Of a DNA stretch of 64,000 nucleotides, positions 55,850 through 64,000 are shown one piece after another. Both the position numbers and the translations under genes were made by a program. The notes beneath the pieces were generated by a model. That model did no database searches. It was given only the letters and a program-made list of their open reading frames with translations, and was not told the DNA's origin. Source of the stretch: Isoetes taiwanensis (lineage: Eukaryota > Streptophyta > Lycopodiopsida > Isoetales > Isoetaceae); assembly GCA_021234155.1 (NCBI GenBank), contig JAJEKV010000008.1:1445521-1509520 (forward strand). The letters run 5' to 3'. Positions within the stretch are counted from its first letter, which is position 1. Each line of letters starts with the position of its first letter.

Positions 55850-58800
55850 AATCAAACTATCAAAAAATTTGCGAGGAGAACGGGGGTCACGAGAAACATG
55901 CATGTTAATACAACCGGTGACCTTAAAAGAGCAATTGATTTGATGTTGCAAACCCATCGAGGGAGCTTAAGGAATCATGCCTCATGCAATTGGTAGAACT
56001 CAAAACAATTGATACTTGAGAATAAAGAAGGCGAGAAAAACATCGAGAGACTGATTGAGGAATTTCAGCCAAATGATGAGGGCATAGTCGACCCTCTTCT
56101 TTTTCAACATATAACAAATTGGAATAAGATTACATACAAAATTGAACACCGAGTCTCATCGATGCTGACCAAAGACATCTTGAACAAGAAGGCAGGCATC
56201 GAGGGGCTATGAATATTATAATTTACGAATTTGAATGACCAAGTAGAGAACACCGCGGAACCGCGATTAGTGACTTCTAACACCTCAACTATGCATCTGG
56301 CTGATCGAATAGCGAAGTCACTGCGAGAACTTGGGCCTTGGAAAGGCAGAGGAAACAGCCCAATTTTGGTGGTTACAAACATTGAGGCTGAGAGCGAGAT
56401 AAATACTGACACTTAGGAGGGCTCATCTCAAAAGGACATAGGATATGGTTGAATGGTAAACTCCACCATCAGCTGACAACATGAAAGAAAGAAACTCTTG
56501 GATGAAATTAGAAGAGATTCACGATTAGAAGGGGAAATTTGCATATGTTGCAAGCAACAAGTGGTGAGTACGAAATATGAAATGGGGAGACGGACCCTGA
56601 AACTGGCGGCGGAACGCTGACTTCCAATGAGTCCAGGTATTTCGATGGGTCGGCTTCTTTAAACAATTTGATGGCCTTACTTTCCGCGAAACATGGGAAC
56701 ATGAGCCAATGCGTTTGATTGATATCCCAAACTTTATTTTGCTTGAATGCGCACGGAACTTATACTTATTGAATGGTAGTCAACGAATTTTGGGGGTGGC
56801 ATAGCATGCTTTGTGAAAAAGACATTTTGCATAATGTGGCGGTAGTAAAGAAGTACTTTCGATAAGCCAATATATTTGGATAATATACGAGAAAATTTAC
56901 ATTGCCATTGCCTATTTTGCGTTAGATCCACCCATCAGGGTTTTATAGTCATCAGGTTGGATGCCAATGATCCGATACGTGCTCTTAGCGTCAGGACCTT
57001 CTTTATTTTCAAGACAAAGGGCCAGCATTTGTGATTGGAACCTCAATGGAAGATTGGGGAATGAAGCGAGGGCATCTTTGTTGAGTGAAGGAAATGACCT
57101 ATGGGTACGCTGGGAACATTGGATCCGCATGCTTGGCCTCGGCAAACCCTTGACCTAAGATCAAATTTGATGGGAAACCATGCTTGATCTCCTTACATGT
57201 GAATAAACTGGACCTGATTGTATACAATGGCATTCAAGAGCTTTCAAAGTCTTACGTAAGATACACTTGCTTCAGTAAAGCATTGTAAACCTTGATGAAC
57301 CTCTTGCTTGGGAAGCAGAACTTACTTGCATTTATAAGACTTTGAAGTTTCAAAGGGATGTGTTGTGACTCGGATCATTCTCCTAAACTCGGATTGAATA
57401 TGCCGCGTAAAAGCGCCTTCACGAGAGGCTGTAATTTCCAAGCAAGAAACTAAAAGGTAGATTATGCATTGGCCGGAACATATGAAATGTGGTTGAAACT
57501 GTGTGAAAATGCAAAGAATTTGGCCAGTGGACACGATGGATGGATATGGCGAGAAGGGAATCCTTCTACGATTAAACGAGTAAAGTATTTGGACATACCA
57601 AACCATTTAGAAACCAGGCTATATTAATAAAAAATGGGTATGACAAAAGAATGCGCAGAATTCATCTGCTTTGAAAAGTACTTAAGACAAGGAAGGGGGC
57701 AATGAAACACTATAAAAAACTATTAGTCAAGCGGAAGAAAGCGGGATTGGCTACGTGTACACCACCAAAAAGCGGTACGTGATTGCGATCTATCCAAGGT
57801 TATTTTGGAAAGCGTCTTTACACCAAAAGGTGGCGGAGATGAAACACTTATCACAAGAAAAGACTTTTAATGAAATTTTGGATTTGAATTATATATCATA
57901 TCCCCGGTGCGCTAACATGACATTGAATCCCAAAAGCTACGCATCACTTGGCGCACCTACATATCCGTCTTAAGCAAGCATTACGAGGGGACTCGGAATG
58001 GCAAGGCTTTTGATATTCTGAGTCTCTCACTCCCGAGGAAGCTCATTAAATGGGGGTGATGCAACACATGAAAGGAACTATTGGACCCTTTGCAATAATT
58101 CTCTAATAAATGGAGAATTTCCTGCTTGATTGGTACTTGGCGAGGTAATTCCAATCTTTAAAGCCGGCGACAAAAGATGATATCACGCCAATTATAGAAC
58201 TATCTTGATTAGTTCTATTTTTTTTTTCAAAATATTAGCAGCAATGCGAAAGTTTTAGAGTGGGCTGATGTAAAATGATGTGCGGGCTTATGGTCAAGGC
58301 GGCAGGGCGTGGACACTCAACACTTGACGCCACCTAGTGTCCACTGCGTGTAGTATAGCTGAAGGTGCAAGGGCTTTGGCAAGGAGGTTCATGAGAAGCT
58401 TTATTGATCTTGCTAAAGCATTTGTGAGTAAAACGGAAGCTGATTTAGAAACCCAGGAACTTCGAAATTATAGAAGTTCCCTTAGAGCTGAGACAAGCGT
58501 GCATGTCATATATAGGCAAGTCTGATAGAACTTTCCTTTCCCTTTGAGGGGAAGATCTTAAGCACAATACAAGTGGAGTGAAGCGAGGGCTGTCTGCTTT
58601 CGCCAACATTATTTGGATTATATACATTTTGATGAGGGTAGAGAAGCTGGCTTGCTAGATTGGGGGAGTTGGCTGGAGTTGGGATGCTCCACGATCCAAG
58701 ATATATTTAGAGATGATATAGTGCTGATTTCTAAGGCAGTGAGGGACTCCAAAGACACTGGGTGTTTTACATGAGTTTTGTACTCATAAAGAATGACCAT

Positions 58801-59490
58801 CAATGCTTCAAAATCAAAAGAATACTGGTCTTGGGCACGAGAAAAATTCAGCTTTTTGGTAGGAGGAGGGGCTGACTATTGAACAAGTATGGAATTACAA
58901 ATATTTAGGTATTGAGGTCTCGGACAATTACAATTGGAAGAAGGCTGCCTCCATGCTTAGGGGGCTTAGAGCATTATATATGTTTTCATTCATGTAGGTA
59001 CTAATGGGTGGCATTGGGAAACTAGGAGACTATTTTTATGTTGTAATGGTGAAACGTAGTCCTATCGGGTGCCGATATGAAAGGGACTGGGCTATCCAAG
59101 CAAAGGCGGGCATCCATTGATGAAAAAATTAGAAGAGATGTTGATGGAAGAACTTGGGTAGAGGAGTCTCAAGCGCCGTATTGCCTTCACTTGGTAGGGA
59201 GTTACTTGCTTCCTTTAGAGATTGAAGCCCTTTGTTGTACAATCACATATATCAATAGTGTGAAAAGCTTCTCAAAGACCGCCTCCCTGTGCAAACTATC
59301 TCTTATGCTGCGAGCAAGGGTGGTACTTACCGAAGAGCTGCTTACAAGTGGGCTGAGATTTGGCATCTTAGCTGACCCGTCATGGCCTTCTTCAAGAAAA
59401 TTAGCAGAAAGAGGTAAGGGAAAAGAATCCGCGAGAGTGTGTGTGTGTGTGTGTGACTTCTTTGTGGCCGGATACTAGTGTGAAACAACA
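55850..59490 (+). mobile_element. Near full-length but decayed LINE (EN-RT)
   Basis: Parts in order: a possible ORF1-like region at 55850-56420 in broken frames; an endonuclease at about 56780-57290 (GGIACFVKK, an LNGRLGNEA phrase in place of the usual DFNARTG, and LDLIVYNGIQEL); a basic linker with KHYKKLLVKRKKAGL and YPRLFWKA; reverse transcriptase at 58130-58970 (GEVIPIFKAGDK, ANYRT, FIDLAKAFVS, GVKRGL, FCTHKE, WNYKYLGIEVS); and a post-RT region at 59077-59478 (RASIDEKI, SQAPYCLHL, LPLEIEAL). Many stops and phase changes exist, and the YADD catalytic motif is not readable. No zf-RVT follows, so it differs from the L1 types in this window. It is related to the fragments at 51610 and 62490. 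Confidence 0.75.
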
Positions 59491-60042
59491 ATTTTATAGG
59501 GCTGAAATATGTGACACTGTCTACTTGTAATGGAGCAACCATATTTGACATCTAACTAACATTAGTAAGCCTTGATGAGAGTTATGATCTCTGACTCGCA
59601 CTTCTTCTCATCATTTGCATGTGGAAGCGAGATTGGGTGGTATGGCACACCACGACATCAAAGGAATACTGGACATCAGTTGCTGGATCTAAGATAGAAA
59701 GCCCGAACACATATACACTTTCTTAGAGATACTTGACATGTAAAGAGGCATTAGAACCAATTTTTGATATAGGTACCTGAAACGAAGATCTACGGAATGT
59801 CCCATACAATAAACTCACGGCTCATACATCAAGATGGTGTGGAAGAAAGGCGAAATTATATGGAGTATATGACAGCATAGGTACCCTTGAGACAGAGGGT
59901 GCCTTTGAATGGATTCATAGAAATAAAACTCGTGTACTTTTTATGCTTGATTGGACACGAGGGTCTTTAATAAAGCGTGATTAATATATTAGTAATGTGT
60001 CCTAAGGCAAGGATGAAATTTTTAATGAATTACCAAATCACG
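59491..60042. other. Stretch between LINEs, no recognised gene
   Basis: No motif is readable. A short (TG)n lies just before it (59437-59453). This may be 3' sequence of the plus-strand LINE or of the minus-strand LINE that is split by the 60052-62472 insertion. Confidence 0.3.
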
Positions 60043-62481
60043 GGTTAAACCATTTTTTCTTTTTTTTTTCTTTTTTGAAGGATGAAAGCCAAAAGAAGTT
60101 TTATTAACCGAGATAAAAGTACAAAATTTACATGTCTCATCTAATATAAGCACAAAAGATGCCACATTAGCATGAGCACGGAGCACAATGTACTTACTTG
60201 AGAATAAAAGACTACTTGATAAGAATCGAAAGATTGAAGATACTAGAAATCGGATGCATTCCATCTTTTACGATTCAAGGGAGACATACATAGGCTATCA
60301 ATATCTTTTTTGGCCCCACCTTAATAACACGTTAATGCGGAGATGTGAAAAATGCCTGAAAGAAGATGTAGTGCAATGCTGCGATGCTCCCCGCGCCTCG
60401 ACCATGAGCCAACTTTGAACCAAGATGGAATGCCCTCTGTCTAGGCGGAGGCTATCGTTGGGATAGGATGCCAAAGAGGATGCATTGTGAGTCAATGTAC
60501 TATTAAACAAACCTTGTAGCTAGGACCCGCTGGTTGAACCTCCCCGGACAATCAAAGAGACAATGCTCAAGAGTCGACATCTGAAAGCGGTAGAACTCTA
60601 CTTGAGATATCACGAGGATATGGCGATGTTGGAGAGCATTAACAGCGAGGCACTGTGGATAACACACCATAGTGAGAGACTTTAGGGTAAAAGACAGCCT
60701 ATCCCAAAGTCGCCGCCATTCACGACACAAATTAGGTTGTATGTAGAACTTTGTAGGTGCCGCTTTACTATCCCGGCAACTTCGGCCGGGTTACATTTGT
60801 GGTGCTAAGAAGGCGATATCTTGATCGACAAAGTGCTTGCCCTTGTGAATATTTTTTCATAAGCGATCCCGCGCACCCTTTCGGCAACACCTGCGCAGCG
60901 CTACCCATGGGAACCCGCATCTCAGCGAGAAGCGAGACTTTGCACGAAATTTGGGCCAGAGACATTTGGCGACCCATTTTATACCATGCTTGAATAGAAC
61001 CCAACACACAGCAAGAACCCATCGTCTACGTGGCAAGGGGATGGCCGGTAATGTGCCAATGGAAGTGCTTGAGGGAGTGCGGAGGCGGTGGGGTATTACC
61101 ACCATAGAGTCTCTAATAGGATATGGATATAGGGGCATGGCGGAAAAGATGTTTGGCCGCCTCCCAGCATCTCTTTGTCAACAAGCCTTTATAAAATGGG
61201 AGCACTTGGGAAAGGCTGGGGTCACGAGAAATAATGCCCAAGGTAAGTTGGTTTGACAACCTTCTTGCACAGAGGGATCTGATTGACCAAGGCTTGTCTA
61301 GAGGCATAAACCAGGAGGTTATCTTCATCATTGGGGAGTCTCCAAATGGACTTTGAAATAAGAACTTTCTTTTCGCGATTAACAAGAAGTCCATCATACG
61401 GACTTCACGCCCATTTTGGAAGGATGCACTTGACCCAGTATCTTAATCACAACACCTTCCTCGATGCAGCCCATATAAAGAGTTTGAACTATTGCAATGA
61501 GCTCATATACTTTGATGCGTGAGGGTTGTTGGGTACCTGCAAACATGGATACTACTAAGGACTTACTTAGCTAGCATGTCACGACCGCAGACAAAGCTTT
61601 GCGATGGACCACGAGAACAAGGGGTAAAAGCTACTCCAGGCCCATAATGATCTCCTCCCCATCACGACTCCCCATGATAACATGGATGCCAACTAGAATC
61701 CCAACAACTTGATGGCTTTGTCTATGCGCTTAAGTAATTTCCATGGATAATCATGAACACATGATGGAATTATTCAATATCCATAAAATTTGTACATACT
61801 GTCACCCACAAGGACAGGAGGCCGGTAAAAGTATCTGAGCATTTTGGCGTTTGCAAGATCCTCGGCCCATTACCAACTGGGGAGAGGAATGTAGCCAAAT
61901 GCATATTGATTGCAGACCTCTTGTGTACTACCATCCATTGCAAGACCATGAAATTACTTTGGTTGTGGTGAAACTCGCTGGGCAACCTACCGACAATTGT
62001 GAAAATTAGTACTTTAAAGGGGCATCCGCGAATACCACGAGAAAGAGTGAGAGGCATACGGCGGCTTACATGGAACATATGATGGTAGAGGAACATGCGA
62101 CTCCACTTAATATAAATTAATGAATCCCCAAATCCCTAGTCTTAGCGCCATAGCCAAAGCGCATGAATTCCACGATACTTGTCATAAGCCTTGCAAAATC
62201 AAGTTTAAAGGTATACAAGCCCAGGAGAGTTTTGCTTATGTACTATCGTAGATTCCTAAATTAGCGGCAACAGCATTGTTGAGAGTATACATTTTGGAAG
62301 AAAAGCACGATTAGGTTTGTTGAGATGGATTTCACACTTGAGATATTACTTTACGGTCTACTTGAAAGCCTTGGCCGAAGATGTATATGCGGGATGACAA
62401 TAAAAGGTGATGGCACTGCCCGATCTGAAATAGTATGAGGATCCTTGACGCCGGGGATGGTAAGAGATGGTAGGTTAAACC
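60043..62481 (-). mobile_element. 5'-truncated L1-type LINE with target-site duplication
   Basis: GGTTAAACC occurs at 60043-60051 and again at 62473-62481, bracketing the insert. On the minus strand the insert begins inside RT (about 62470), then has KLDFA with the neighbouring-phase form KAYDK (about 62220-62160) and RGIRGCPFKVLIF (about 62030, the usual RGIRQGCPLSP). The thumb region follows (61400-61230). A zf-RVT domain at 60730-60503 carries SFTLKSLTMVCYPQCLAVNALQ-like sequence, then EHCLFDCPG. A 3' UTR ends in an A-rich tail at 60052-60076. Frames are broken several times. The duplication, tail and 5' truncation are those of target-primed insertion. Confidence 0.75.
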
Positions 62482-63210
62482 TTATAACTTGTTGTGTGTT
62501 TGTATGGAGTGAAATGTCCAGTGAAAGGGTAATGTTTCTGGAGAAGGATTGGGTAGGAATTGTGGACTTGACTTCAAGGCACGAGGTCTAAAAAGGCTAC
62601 GGACTGCGTTCCAGAATTTTCAGAGTGGTAAGGGATATCACTAACCACGTTATGGAAGCTCCATATAGAAGGGTGGTTCCAGAGCCCTATAAACAAGTGT
62701 GTCTGTGGGATAATCCTAAGGCTTTAGCTTTTGTGGCTATTGTTTTGCATGGCTAAAGTGCTTTTAGCTTTGTTGTCATTAGATTTGTTGAATGAGGAGT
62801 GTCGTATATTCCCAATGGTAATAAACTCTACTCCCGCGTGTTTTGCATATTTGTACCACCTCTATGTTTTAGTTCTCATAAATGAAGTACGACTAATGAT
62901 ACTGTCTTTAAAATGATATGTAGAGTACTTTGGTCTTTGCCAAGTTGACCCACATTCCGATTATCTGATAGAAAGTGCTTTCGGTGCTTTTGGAGTACGC
63001 TTGATGGAAACTGTGAGGTATGAAAGGTTAACAAGTTCATGCATCTGCATATATCAATTGCAAATAATTGATGGCTGGCCGGGCCGCCGCCACCACCCAG
63101 TTTATATACATTCCAAATAGCATGGGAGAAACTGGACATCCCTGGTGCACACCCGCACTACTGTTGATAGGTTGGCAGATGGAGGAATTCGAGCCATGAC
63201 TGTCTCATAC
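62482..63210 (-). mobile_element. LINE fragment (RT end and post-RT)
   Basis: On the minus strand about 63160-62910 reads GVHQGCPVSPMLFGMYIN in one phase, then VNLAKTKVLY, motifs of a LINE reverse transcriptase palm and its following strand. 62940-62490 matches 52070-51610 and carries the post-RT region. Phase changes and stops break it. It is cut by the L1 insertion on its left. Confidence 0.65.
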
Positions 63211-64000
63211 AAACCTATATACTGCATTTTACAGTTCTTATGGAACACTTAGCATGGACAATACTCCCGGCTGCATGCAATTGCAAGAAAGCCTTTTAAA
63301 ATCTCTGAAGCAACGTCCAGTCAATATGCGTTTTGTTTCTTATTTGCCCTCTAGTAAGTTACTGATGAATATCTAGCATAAGCATATGGGGTTTTCTTTG
63401 TATTTTTGTATATTCTATTCTATGGGTTTCATATGATTTAGTGGGCATATCGCATGAGGCCTACTATATATCTAGAAAGCACATTATATTCTCATATCTG
63501 AATGACATATTATCTATGGTTTTGTAATGATTTTATCTTGCATGTTTTTCTCAAGAAATCAACTATTTAAATTTAAAAAACCTATGCAAGCTTTGAGAAC
63601 TTCTACTTTAGGATTCATGGACAAAAGGGGATTTAAGTTTAGTTTGGGATCGCCATCTCTTCATTCAATTCTAAAGAGGACAGAGCAGCCATAATTTTCC
63701 ATGGAAGTTGTGGTAGATATTGAAGCCATAAGAGCTGAATACTGAGAACATTGTACAGATCCCTATGGTGTGACTGGGTAAGCGCCAAATTTGTTGAAGC
63801 TTCTTCGAACGTGGCTATGGCGGATGAGCTGGGGATTTTGGTCCAATATTAGGTATACCCTTGATCTGTTAAGATAGCATGCTTTGGACCTTTGATATAA
63901 TGTTGTGACATTCTGTAACGTTTTTTACATTCACTATGGAAATAAGCATGCAATCTATCATAGTAAGCACTTCATTGTTTCTCATGGGAGTAGAATAGCA
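63211..64000. other. AT-rich end of window, no recognised gene
   Basis: No gene, RNA or repeat end is recognised. A short ATTCT run occurs near 63412. Confidence 0.3.

Noticed and set aside
59077-59478. 133-residue plus frame as an independent gene
   Set aside because: Its QRRASIDEKI and SQAPY motifs place it as the post-RT part of the LINE; its end runs into a (TG)n repeat.
1-64000. tRNA, rRNA, CRISPR array or organelle insert
   Set aside because: No B-box/anticodon structure, rRNA core sequence, regularly spaced repeat-spacer pattern or plastid/mitochondrial gene was seen. The 1-kb satellite is far too long to be CRISPR.

Overview
The window reads as nuclear DNA of a land plant with a large, repeat-rich genome. 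The evidence is one intron-bearing sugar transporter of the plant STP family, a fragment of a plant-type PPR (pentatricopeptide) gene, plant-style Ty3/gypsy and LINE remains, and no bacterial or organellar gene order. I cannot name the species. The mix of degraded LINEs and gypsy elements with a GC-rich satellite would fit a fern or gymnosperm, but this is inference.

Layout. 1-1830 and 15661-23155 are two blocks of one GC-rich tandem satellite (unit about 1.04-1.08 kb, two unit types). Between them lies a 13.8-kb block that contains an 11.8-kb LTR retrotransposon in minus orientation (2238-14010) with about 1.7-kb LTRs, PBS-like and PPT-like sites, and no pol domain that I can read. 23156-27035 is AT-rich and holds a tiny retroposition scar, a doubtful recombinase-like remnant and a LINE 3' end. 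27040-32642 is a broken Ty3/gypsy element (RNase H, integrase, PPT, start of 3' LTR). A TIR element (32643-33901) lies in or beside its LTR. 33902-45350 holds a LINE, microsatellite-tailed retroposons, a PPR fragment and long stretches where I recognise nothing.

The one convincing intact gene is at 45527-47960 (+). It is a four-exon H+/monosaccharide symporter predicted at 525 residues, with canonical splice sites and all the diagnostic STP motifs. Downstream, 48205-55680 is crowded with inverted repeats, including a near-palindrome of about 1.9 kb whose arms carry LINE sequence. 55850-63210 is a pile-up of at least three LINEs in both orientations; one is an L1 type with a recognisable 9-bp target-site duplication inserted beside or inside another LINE.

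No operon-like cooperation is expected here. The main biology is one transporter gene embedded in layered transposon history. I found no convincing new molecular system. The items most worth following are the satellite with its heat-shock-element-like palindromes, the clustered inverted repeats beside the transporter, the retroposon family whose fixed 3' motif is followed by different microsatellites, and the 21-bp retroposition scar with a perfect 14-bp duplication. Identity values were not computed; all alignments were made by eye.
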